This document shows positions 1-6,526 of a DNA stretch of 6,526 nucleotides, one piece after another (the stretch's first letter is position 1; the number at the start of each line of letters is the position of its first letter). The notes beneath the pieces were generated by a model. It was not told the origin of the DNA. It saw only the letters and a list, made by a program, of their open reading frames with translations, and searched no databases. The position numbers and the translations under genes are program-made. Origin of the DNA: Promethearchaeota archaeon (GTDB lineage Archaea; Asgardarchaeota; Lokiarchaeia; Sigyniarchaeales; Promethearchaeaceae); NCBI GenBank assembly GCA_014729055.1, contig WJKO01000486.1:1-6526 (forward strand), in the 5' to 3' direction.

Positions 1-3000
1 ATGTTAATCAAGTCTTTATTGTACCTCATTAGAAATATTGAGAGAAAAATCCCAATAAACGTAAAACAAAATCGTTTGAAGAAGCTCTTGTGACTTGGTT
101 TGCGCTTAATATAACTATAAAAGAAACCAATGTGGCAGAAAATCACAATTAATGGGAGATATTGAAATATGGTATTAGTGATCGTATTAATGCCTATTAC
201 TTGAAAATCATAATATTGATTAATAGATTCTATGGATATATATAATAGATAAAGAGTTGAGGAGAAAGCAATTACGGATTGCAGAAGTTGCTTTCTTATT
301 TTATTCCAATTCTCTAAAGAAAATTGGCAACAGCTAAGATAATAATCTGACAACAGACATCCGATTGATATTAACAGAAAACTCAGTGTAAATTTTCCAA
401 TATCATCGTTTTCTAATAATATTGCAACATATATTGCACCTAAAACCTTGAATACGATCCAAAAAGTCAGGATAATGCGATAACTGGAGACTTTATTAAT
501 TTTTTCAAGATATCTCTTATCGAGATGAAATATTAGGAAAATTAAAAACGAATAAACTAAAATTGCTTCTAAAAATAGAATGCTAAGTATTGGTTCACTT
601 AACCATGTCCTTATGATATACATTATTTCTGATGGTATAAGTGCAACCAAGAAATAGAACATTAAAAACAATGTTCTATGTTTTGAATACGTTGTAATTA
701 TCGGATAATCTAATTTGATAATCTCCTCCGCCTCGATATTACTGACACCTTTTTCTGCGAAAATCTTTAATGGATCTAATATTTCTACGTCAGATAATAT
801 ATCGTCGGGAAATTCATTAATAAATGTAATTCCTTTCAGAATATATTTGTTATAACTTTTCAGATAGTTCAGGCTCTTAATCGAAAATAAGAAAAATAGG
901 ACAACTATAAGAGAGATTAGGAAACCAAAATTGCTAAATAAGAAAAACATAAATGAGTCTTGTGGAAGGAATTGTGCTAAATCTTTAATTAACCAAGGTA
1001 TCAAAATACTTGTGAGCAATCCGAAAATAGTCCACGCAACAGCCGCTCCGAGGAAATAGAGTTTTTCAGATACATTAATTAATTTATTACGGAATAATCT
1101 AAAGACTATGCAAAGGAATATAGTTGCTGCCTCTAATGCAATTAGTGTATTTAACGAAAGTTCTATGATAATTGGAATCAAATTGCTTAGTAAAATAAAA
1201 ATTATATATGCGAATGAGAAAATCAAATATACGTAGTTAAAAGTTTTAATTTTCTTCGCAGTTGGAATCTGCAAAATTCTGCTTTTAGTTAGATTATTTA
1301 TTAAAACAATGATTAGTAATGAAGAAATGGGCAATATAAGAGTTAATGCAATCTCGATCTCGCTCATCATTCGTAGTAGAAAAAAGATAAGTAAAATTAT
1401 GGATAGAACATTGTTTAACCACGCAATATTGAATAATATTTTATGTTGGAGATCGGTTTTGTATATGAAGGTTTCGGCTTGAGACTCTCCAGTTAGCAAT
1501 TCTATCGGATTAATTGGCGGTTCATCTTCGTCTAACGTTTCTTGTTGCCAGATTGCCAGTGCTTTTTCTAATATTTCTTTATTTTTCTTTCCTTTTGGTG
1601 TCTCATCTAAGATAATATATTCTTTTCGAACAGCATCAGCAATCCAAATTTTTGGACCATTAAAAAGCCCTGAATACGTCTTATTATCAATATATATAAG
1701 CAGACTGAGCATTATTGTACAAGCAAAACCAGAGAATAGATAGAAAGTCCCTAAATCATATAACACCTCCCCGAACACAAGTAGTATTTTAACGATGATT
1801 ATAGGAATGCAACTTAAGATTATATAAAATGCCAGGAATACGATATTAACAATAACAACATATATCTTTTTGAAGAGATGCCCATTTCTCATGCTATATA
1901 TAAAGATCATTAATATATAACCTAAGAATACAACAAGTGATGGTGTGTAAGCCAAGAAATAATCTAAATTTGTACTAATTGTTCCGAGTATTTGTATGAT
2001 AAAAGGATTAATATACAAGGGAACCGCTATTGATTGAACAATAAGATTAAAAATATAAATTCTAAAGACAATTTTCTTAGAAAATAGTTGTTTTATTTTG
2101 CTAATGATAAACAACACAAAAATTGAGAGAAAAGAGGTAATTATTATGGATAATAAGAATTCCAATGCTAAATTTTGTATGAGAACCAAGAGTGAGGTTG
2201 CAATTATTTCAAAGTAGAGTAATAGAGATAGTGTATCTATTCTTGAGTGATATTTTGCATCTGATATCAACTCTTGTTTATGCGCTCTGTACTGGTGGTT
2301 AATGAGCGCGAGCGTTAACAATAAGAACAAGATCAAGATAGTGGATATTGTTTCGACTATGGTTATTATGGATATGCCTAGTGCAAAAGAAAGGAAATCC
2401 AGAACATATATATTTATTTTTGTTAATTCTTTCCTATCATAGATTCGTATTCTCCGATATATTGAGAAAAACACAACCGTCAATAATAAACCAATAATAA
2501 TTGGTAATAAATAACGAACAAAAACTATGTACTCATTTGGAAACCCGTCAAACATGCCTCCCAAATTGAATGAGAATAAAATGCTTAGATCCAAAACAAG
2601 TAGTGAATGAAAAAGGATTAGGGCGGTTTTTATAAATTTATTTGTCCTTGTACGTAAACGGACGAAATAAAAGACAATTATTGAGCAAATTGTAGCAATT
2701 ATAAAAGTCATAGCAAATGCGGAGAATTTAAAATAAGGTATTAGTGCAGGATCTGATAATAAAGGTAGTTGTTGTGCGATAAACCAATTAGCAATACCAT
2801 AGAATATCTCCATTAGGAGCGTTGAACTTAAAATTGCCTGAATAACGGCGGTCTTATCCTTGTTAATAATATTCTTACGAACCAGAATTTCCAAGTTAAC
2901 GTAGAATAAAAGTGAAAATGCGATGAAAATATAGATCCATTCAAAAATCGAGAAAATACTAAGAATTTCAATACATATTAGTATGATAAGAAGTGAACAA

Positions 3001-4235
3001 TAGAATGTGCTGATAATAGCAAAACTGCGATAAAATTTCATACTAAATAAATCACGTTCGCCCTCCTTGAATAAAACAATAATAATGATGATCGAACTAA
3101 TAAGAGATATTGATTGATATAATAATTCAGTTGGTTCTAAGACAAAAAACAAAAATCCGCCTACTAATGCAAGTACTGTGGATATTGCATTTACTTTATG
3201 AGTTTTTTCCGAGTTAGTAACTGCCTTCAGATATTTGGTTTCTTCTAATTGAAAATAATATATAAAATAGACGGACTTAATCATAAAAGCAATTGTATAA
3301 AATGGTATTGGAATTAGAATAGTGAAATCGATATTAATCAAGCCATAATTCCAAAAAATAAGCATCGCAATCAAAATTATATGGATTAAAGGAAAACTGT
3401 TGAATAATATTCGAGATTTAAGTTCATGAGGCAAAGAAATGAATTCCGGATTAGACGGTACTTCATCTATATTTTCATATAATTCTTCCTCCGAGGAGAT
3501 CTCCTCAGCGACTTGTTCAGATCCTTCATTATTTTCTACAATTTCGTTGGAAGCATCCGATTTTTGAATATCTACAGATATATATTTCGTAAACATTTTA
3601 TAGAAGGTTAAAAATCCTATAATCTCTGTTATAACATAGGGTAATATTATTGAATCTGCATGTAGAATTATTAAAATGGTTCGTAAAATAAAACTAATTA
3701 TGACTAACTTACTTTCTCTTGTTTTATTTTTAAGATCGGCTAATTCTACCGCTTCTTTTGGGAACGTTCTTGTTTTAAAATAATATAATAAACTAATTAG
3801 GCATATTATAACGTAAACAATCTTAAGAAAAAGCGCATCTTCTCCAAAGAATATCGTGAATGATAAGTTGAGAAGGATTATGACAAGATCTATTAAGAAA
3901 TAATACACTATCGATAATAGAGGTATAAGAAAATATATTACAACGTGCACTTTATTGGGATTTTTATGTTTCACGAAAAATGGCTTATTTCTATACTTAT
4001 CAAATGGTAAGTAGAAAATTAGAACTAACGGCAAAAAGATCAAAAGGGAAGAAGAAATGCTTAGTTCCAACAACCATGAATCATCAGCTGATACAAAATT
4101 CAACAATATATATGCAGTTACGCCAGAAATTGCGACAGGAAGCAAGATTAGATAAAAAAACAAAAACCAATATTTCTGAATCAGATTGGTTATATTTTCT
4201 AATTTTTGCGGTTGGTTCTGAGAATCTTCTGACAT
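1..4235 (-). CDS. Giant polytopic membrane protein, unknown family (3' end beyond left edge)
   Basis: The reading frame starts at the ATG at 4235-4233 and is open for 1411 codons to the left edge. An in-frame stop (TAG, plus-strand cta at 4251-4253) lies just upstream and no other start lies between, so the 5' end is firm; the true length is unknown. The product is dominated by Ile, Leu and Phe. By eye I count about 36 complete hydrophobic helices, for example residues 22-48, 57-77, 276-296, 303-327, 464-487, 502-525, 668-688, 932-954, 1186-1208 and 1353-1376, plus a partial one at 1386-1403. There is no cleavable signal peptide. Helices come in pairs joined by short loops; the linkers between pairs are mostly rich in Lys/Arg (e.g. 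78-95, 526-537, 593-607, 981-998), predicting a cytoplasmic N-terminus. Larger hydrophilic inserts lie at about 222-268 (very acidic), 850-931 and 1120-1187. I see no Walker, kinase, protease or transporter signature. The coding call is secure because 4.2 kb of AT-rich DNA without a stop cannot be chance. A sensor, channel, scaffold or transporter role would all be guesses. Confidence 0.95.
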   Translation of the reverse strand, partial: MSEDSQNQPQKLENITNLIQKYWFLFFYLILLPVAISGVTAYILLNFVSADDSWLLELSISSSLLIFLPLVLIFYLPFDKYRNKPFFVKHKNPNKVHVVIYFLIPLLSIVYYFLIDLVIILLNLSFTIFFGEDALFLKIVYVIICLISLLYYFKTRTFPKEAVELADLKNKTRESKLVIISFILRTILIILHADSIILPYVITEIIGFLTFYKMFTKYISVDIQKSDASNEIVENNEGSEQVAEEISSEEELYENIDEVPSNPEFISLPHELKSRILFNSFPLIHIILIAMLIFWNYGLINIDFTILIPIPFYTIAFMIKSVYFIYYFQLEETKYLKAVTNSEKTHKVNAISTVLALVGGFLFFVLEPTELLYQSISLISSIIIIIVLFKEGERDLFSMKFYRSFAIISTFYCSLLIILICIEILSIFSIFEWIYIFIAFSLLFYVNLEILVRKNIINKDKTAVIQAILSSTLLMEIFYGIANWFIAQQLPLLSDPALIPYFKFSAFAMTFIIATICSIIVFYFVRLRTRTNKFIKTALILFHSLLVLDLSILFSFNLGGMFDGFPNEYIVFVRYLLPIIIGLLLTVVFFSIYRRIRIYDRKELTKINIYVLDFLSFALGISIITIVETISTILILFLLLTLALINHQYRAHKQELISDAKYHSRIDTLSLLLYFEIIATSLLVLIQNLALEFLLSIIITSFLSIFVLFIISKIKQLFSKKIVFRIYIFNLIVQSIAVPLYINPFIIQILGTISTNLDYFLAYTPSLVVFLGYILMIFIYSMRNGHLFKKIYVVIVNIVFLAFYIILSCIPIIIVKILLVFGEVLYDLGTFYLFSGFACTIMLSLLIYIDNKTYSGLFNGPKIWIADAVRKEYIILDETPKGKKNKEILEKALAIWQQETLDEDEPPINPIELLTGESQAETFIYKTDLQHKILFNIAWLNNVLSIILLIFFLLRMMSEIEIALTLILPISSLLIIVLINNLTKSRILQIPTAKKIKTFNYVYLIFSFAYIIFILLSNLIPIIIELSLNTLIALEAATIFLCIVFRLFRNKLINVSEKLYFLGAAVAWTIFGLLTSILIPWLIKDLAQFLPQDSFMFFLFSNFGFLISLIVVLFFLFSIKSLNYLKSYNKYILKGITFINEFPDDILSDVEILDPLKIFAEKGVSNIEAEEIIKLDYPIITTYSKHRTLFLMFYFLVALIPSEIMYIIRTWLSEPILSILFLEAILVYSFLIFLIFHLDKRYLEKINKVSSYRIILTFWIVFKVLGAIYVAILLENDDIGKFTLSFLLISIGCLLSDYYLSCCQFSLENWNKIRKQLLQSVIAFSSTLYLLYISIESINQYYDFQVIGINTITNTIFQYLPLIVIFCHIGFFYSYIKRKPSHKSFFKRFCFTFIGIFLSIFLMRYNKDLIN

Positions 4236-4258
4236 TTTGACTGCTTGGTCCTATTTTT

Positions 4259-4273
4259 TGATTATATATAAGA
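4259..4273 (-). promoter_or_regulatory. Putative TATA-box promoter of the giant membrane protein gene
   Basis: On the minus strand the segment reads TTATATATAAT (plus positions 4261-4271), centred about 31 bases upstream of the ATG at 4235. With the usual archaeal spacing of about 26 bases from TATA box to transcription start, the transcript would begin near 4240, leaving about 5 untranslated bases, which is almost leaderless. A second TATA-like stretch, AATTTATAGATA (about 4279-4290), would give a leader of about 25 bases containing a weak AGGA (plus 4249-4252), 13 bases from the ATG. Neither box has a clear BRE. AT-rich DNA yields such matches easily. Confidence 0.45.
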
Positions 4274-4301
4274 ATTCATATCTATAAATTTAAGTAAATC
4301 T

Positions 4302-4312
4302 GCATGTCATGC
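4302..4312. promoter_or_regulatory. Perfect 5+1+5 inverted repeat, candidate shared operator
   Basis: GCATG-T-CATGC is a perfect palindrome with a one-base spacer. It is the most GC-rich spot in an otherwise very AT-rich intergenic region. Its centre (4307) is the midpoint of the 143 bases between the two divergent start codons, upstream of both putative TATA boxes. That position suits a dyad-binding regulator acting on both genes. The arms are only 5 bp, and no second copy is visible upstream of the third gene, so this remains a candidate only. Confidence 0.3.
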
Positions 4313-4344
4313 GGATAAATTTTTTAATTTTTCTTACATAAACT

Positions 4345-4354
4345 CTATAATTAA
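4345..4354 (+). promoter_or_regulatory. Putative TATA-box promoter of serA
   Basis: CTATAATTAA lies centred about 30 bases upstream of the GTG at 4379. With archaeal spacing, transcription would begin at or within a few bases of that codon, giving a leaderless message. There is no Shine-Dalgarno sequence upstream of 4379, which agrees with leaderless initiation. The surrounding sequence is so AT-rich that alternatives such as the T-rich stretch at 4321-4333 cannot be excluded. Confidence 0.4.
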
Positions 4355-4378
4355 CCAATTAATCTTTTAAGTTAAATA

Positions 4379-5992
4379 GTGATCATCTTGGAAGAAAAAA
4401 AGTTTAATGTTCTGATTGCAGATAACATTGCAAAAGAGGGAGTAGACATTCTTAGAGATAATAAGAATATCAATGTTGAAATTAACACAGATATTGGTCA
4501 TGAGGAATTATTAGAGAAGATAGGATCCTTTGACGCAATGATCGTTCGGAGTCGTACAAAAATTAATCGCGAACTTGTTAATAAAGCGAAGAAATTAAAG
4601 GTGGTTACTCGTGCTGGAACTGGATATGATAATATTGATTTAGACGTATGTAATGAGCACGGGATCGTTGTTTTAATAACACCGTTGGGCAACGCCAATG
4701 CAGTAGTCGAATTAACACTTGGTTTAATGATAGATGCTTCTCGTCATATTTCCAATGCTAATCTTTCAATGTGTAAAGGAAAATGGGAGAAAAAAAACCT
4801 AAAGGGGACCGAATTAAAAAATAAAACTGTAGGGATTATCGGACTTGGTCGAATTGGTGCTGGTGTTGCTAAACGGTGTAAAGCATTTGAAATGAATGTA
4901 ATTGCATACGACAAGTTTATACCAAAAGATAGAGCTGACGATTTAGGCGTTACACTCTACAACGATTTAATAGATGTGCTTAAATTATCTGATTACGTAA
5001 CGATTCATTTGCCCTTAACCCCCCAAACTACTGATTTGATTGGTGAAACAGAACTCAGAGAAATGAAACCTAATGCTGTCATTATCAATGTCGCTAGGGG
5101 TGGTGTTGTAAATGAAGAAGCTCTCTATAAGGTATTAGAGGAGAACGTTATTGCGGGTGCTTGTATAGATGTGTATTCCCATGAACCCGCAGATCCTAAA
5201 GAATATCCTTTTATTGGTCTTTCTAATTGTCTAACGACACCACATCTTGGTGCGAATACCGTAGAAGCACAAATCAATGTCGCAAAACTCGCGGCAGAAC
5301 ATACAATACAAGCATTAAACTCGAAAATATTTATTGATGCAGTAAATATTCCATTTAAATTAACAGAGGATATGGCTGATCTTTATAGACCCTATATGTT
5401 GCTGGGAAGTCATTTGGGAAAATTTTTAGGACAATATAATGAAGAAAGGATCCAAGAAGTAGCTATAAAATATAAAAGCAATCTGTTGAAAAATAATTTT
5501 GAACCTATTAAAGCAGTTATTTTACAAACCCTATTTGAGAGTCGCTTCATGGATACAATAACCTATATGAATATAGACTCAATTTTAGAGGAAAATGGGA
5601 TAGAACTTGAGATTGGGGAATATGATAAGTACATTAACTTTGAGAATTATATTAAAGTATATATAAAGACTGAAAATACAGAAACAAAGATTGCAGGAAC
5701 AGTGTTTATTGAACGTCCAAAAATTGTCGAAATTAATGGACTATTTTTTGATTTTGAACCTGCTGACTATATGCTTGTAATTGAAAACATTGATAAACCA
5801 GGAGTTATTGGAAATTTAGGAACATTTTTAGGGGAGAAAGGTATAAATATTGCAGGTATGCAATTAGGAAGGAAAGAAAAAGGATCAGAAGCTATTGCCG
5901 TGATATCTATTGATGATCGTCCAACTCCAGATGACTTAAATGAACTTAAAAAGTTACCTAATGTTTTAGAAATCCACTTAATCTCTCTCTAA
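4379..5992 (+). CDS. serA: D-3-phosphoglycerate dehydrogenase, type I with ASB and ACT domains
   Basis: The enzyme oxidises 3-phosphoglycerate to 3-phosphohydroxypyruvate with NAD, the first committed step of serine synthesis, in the cytoplasm. Its 537 residues match the long three-domain form. The substrate domain is formed by residues 1 to about 110 and 295-320, with RSRT at 57-60 and RAGTGYDNID at 78-87. The NAD domain has GLGRIG at 155-160 and the ribose-binding Asp178. The catalytic residues by family position are Arg240 (NVARGG), Glu269 (DVYSHEP) and His289 (TTPHLGAN). An ASB domain spans about 322-455, beginning VNIPF, and an ACT domain about 463-537, with DKPGVIG at 472-478 and NIAGMQLGR at 490-498. 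Asp472 and Asn490 line up with serine-binding positions known in the mycobacterial enzyme, so feedback inhibition by serine is plausible. GTG at 4379 is the first start after an in-frame TAA (4373-4375); TTG at 4388 is an alternative. No other serine-pathway gene adjoins it. Confidence 0.96.
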   Translation: MIILEEKKFNVLIADNIAKEGVDILRDNKNINVEINTDIGHEELLEKIGSFDAMIVRSRTKINRELVNKAKKLKVVTRAGTGYDNIDLDVCNEHGIVVLITPLGNANAVVELTLGLMIDASRHISNANLSMCKGKWEKKNLKGTELKNKTVGIIGLGRIGAGVAKRCKAFEMNVIAYDKFIPKDRADDLGVTLYNDLIDVLKLSDYVTIHLPLTPQTTDLIGETELREMKPNAVIINVARGGVVNEEALYKVLEENVIAGACIDVYSHEPADPKEYPFIGLSNCLTTPHLGANTVEAQINVAKLAAEHTIQALNSKIFIDAVNIPFKLTEDMADLYRPYMLLGSHLGKFLGQYNEERIQEVAIKYKSNLLKNNFEPIKAVILQTLFESRFMDTITYMNIDSILEENGIELEIGEYDKYINFENYIKVYIKTENTETKIAGTVFIERPKIVEINGLFFDFEPADYMLVIENIDKPGVIGNLGTFLGEKGINIAGMQLGRKEKGSEAIAVISIDDRPTPDDLNELKKLPNVLEIHLISL

Positions 5993-6002
5993 CTAAATAG
6001 TT

Positions 6003-6016
6003 CAATTTAAATTTTA
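6003..6016 (+). promoter_or_regulatory. Possible TATA-box promoter for the downstream gene
   Basis: CAATTTAAATTTTA in the 64-base gap after serA contains a TTTAAATT core. Transcription would start near 6036, leaving a leader of about 20 bases that includes the GGAG ribosome binding site. The gene could instead be read through from serA, since the gap is short and holds no obvious hairpin or long T-run terminator. A second AT-rich match at about 6026-6034 sits too close to the start codon to leave the ribosome site in the transcript. Confidence 0.3.
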
Positions 6017-6044
6017 GGAGCTCAATTTTATATCTAAAAAAAAA

Positions 6045-6048
6045 GGAG
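6045..6048 (+). promoter_or_regulatory. Shine-Dalgarno site deciding the ATG at 6057
   Basis: GGAG, preceded by a run of nine A residues (6036-6044), ends 8 bases before the ATG at 6057. This is good spacing and makes 6057 the clear start. It contrasts with serA and the giant gene, which lack a convincing site before their first start codons, so this gene is probably translated from a leadered or polycistronic message. Confidence 0.7.
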
Positions 6049-6056
6049 TATTTTCT

Positions 6057-6526
6057 ATGAATATCTTATTATATTTTTTATTGGCTATATTAATCGTTTC
6101 TGTTATTTATCTAGTTTGGAGGGGCATCAAGTATTCCCAAATTCCTGAATCTGTTAAACAAATAAACCTAACAATTAAAGAGATAGAGAAGCACAAGATA
6201 CTTGGTTTTGAGAACTTGAGATCAACTCGTCAAGAAAGTATAGCAGCAAAACTCGGTAAATATTGGGATTCTATTGGGCTTAAATACCCAATTAAAAAGA
6301 AAAGGGAAATGGAAGAAATTGTCGAGTTTAAATTAAGAACAAATCCCGTCATAAATGAGGAAAAACTTCCTCCAGATCCAAAGCTTGCAAAAGAACAACA
6401 ACTTGGACTCCTTTATCAGACAGATATAATTCGAAGAATAATTAAAACACTAAGAGAAAAGACCGTAATGCAAAAAGCAGAAATTATAAGATGGCTACAA
6501 GAAGAGAGTCATGATAGTGCATCCTA
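6057..6526 (+). CDS. Small membrane-anchored protein, unknown function (3' end beyond right edge)
   Basis: The frame opens at ATG 6057 behind a good GGAG site and stays open for 156 codons to the edge; the last two bases are TA, so the next base may or may not complete a stop. An in-frame TAG at 6015-6017 precedes it, and ATG 6057 is the first ATG. Residues 3-21 form one hydrophobic helix (LLYFLLAILIVSVIYLVW) followed by Arg22 and Lys25, which suggests an N-terminal anchor with the rest in the cytoplasm. The remainder is highly charged and mostly helical in character, with a basic cluster at 80-83 (KKKR), a Pro-containing break near 97-108, and amphipathic stretches at about 118-135 and 138-150. 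It has no Cys pair and no nucleotide-binding motif. I do not recognise the family. It lies 64 bases after serA on the same strand and may be co-transcribed, but nothing in its sequence suggests a serine-pathway role. Confidence 0.88.
   Translation, partial: MNILLYFLLAILIVSVIYLVWRGIKYSQIPESVKQINLTIKEIEKHKILGFENLRSTRQESIAAKLGKYWDSIGLKYPIKKKREMEEIVEFKLRTNPVINEEKLPPDPKLAKEQQLGLLYQTDIIRRIIKTLREKTVMQKAEIIRWLQEESHDSAS

Noticed and set aside
1..4235. The left 4.2 kb as non-coding or a decayed region, because no complete gene ends inside it
   Set aside because: One minus-strand frame is open from edge to start codon and encodes a coherent polytopic membrane protein; only its stop codon is outside the window.
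3980..4240. Plus-strand open frame of 86 codons (starts MAYFYTYQMVSRK)
   Set aside because: It lies entirely opposite the first 85 or so codons of the giant minus-strand gene, has no ribosome site, and its composition is an antisense shadow of hydrophobic codons.
4351..4375. Inverted repeat TTAAC ... GTTAA around the predicted serA transcription start
   Set aside because: The arms are 5 bp of AT-rich sequence 15 bases apart, which is expected by chance in this composition.
4498..4698. Minus-strand open frame of 66 codons inside serA
   Set aside because: It is antisense to the conserved substrate and NAD-domain coding region of serA and shows no protein-like features of its own.
4379..5992. 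SerA as another 2-hydroxyacid dehydrogenase (glyoxylate reductase, formate or phosphonate dehydrogenase)
   Set aside because: The ASB domain followed by a C-terminal ACT domain, and the 537-residue length, are specific to type I phosphoglycerate dehydrogenase. The departures from the usual motifs (RAGTGYDNID, DVYSHEP) leave the catalytic Arg, Glu and His intact.
6002..6030. Two copies of TCAATTTNA 20 bases apart after serA, with GAGCTC between them
   Set aside because: Short AT-rich matches only; no convincing repeat element or hairpin terminator.

Overview
The window is AT-rich (my estimate is about 30% GC). It holds three protein-coding genes, arranged as one leftward gene and two rightward genes diverging from a short intergenic region. 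Two of the three genes are cut by the window edges. The gene starts are preceded by TATA-like boxes about 30 bases upstream with little or no room for a Shine-Dalgarno site, which fits archaeal, partly leaderless transcription. The AT-rich composition, a long three-domain SerA and a very large membrane protein of no recognised family suggest an uncultured archaeon, possibly from the Asgard group. That lineage is an inference, and nothing here (no rRNA or marker gene) proves it.

Left two thirds (1-4235, minus strand): one uninterrupted reading frame of 1411 codons that starts at 4235 and runs off the left edge without a stop. I checked every line of sequence in this frame and found no TAA, TAG or TGA. 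It encodes a giant polytopic membrane protein with about 36 complete transmembrane helices plus the start of a 37th. The helices come in pairs separated by basic, presumably cytoplasmic loops. They can also be read as six-helix modules of about 190-200 residues, with three larger hydrophilic inserts between some modules. I recognise no known family, catalytic motif or nucleotide-binding motif. This is the most unusual item in the window, and it is easily missed because its stop codon lies outside.

Middle (4236-4378): a 143-base divergent promoter region. It carries TATA-like boxes facing both ways and, at its exact midpoint, a small perfect inverted repeat (GCATG-T-CATGC).

Right third (4379-6526, plus strand): serA, encoding a complete type I D-3-phosphoglycerate dehydrogenase (537 residues: catalytic and NAD domains, ASB domain, ACT domain), the first committed enzyme of the phosphorylated serine pathway. 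It is followed after 64 bases by a Shine-Dalgarno-led gene for a small protein with one N-terminal membrane anchor and a charged helical domain; this gene is cut by the right edge. No RNA gene, mobile element, CRISPR array or long repeat was seen. SerA is an ordinary housekeeping enzyme, and nothing in the sequence ties it functionally to the two membrane proteins beyond adjacency.
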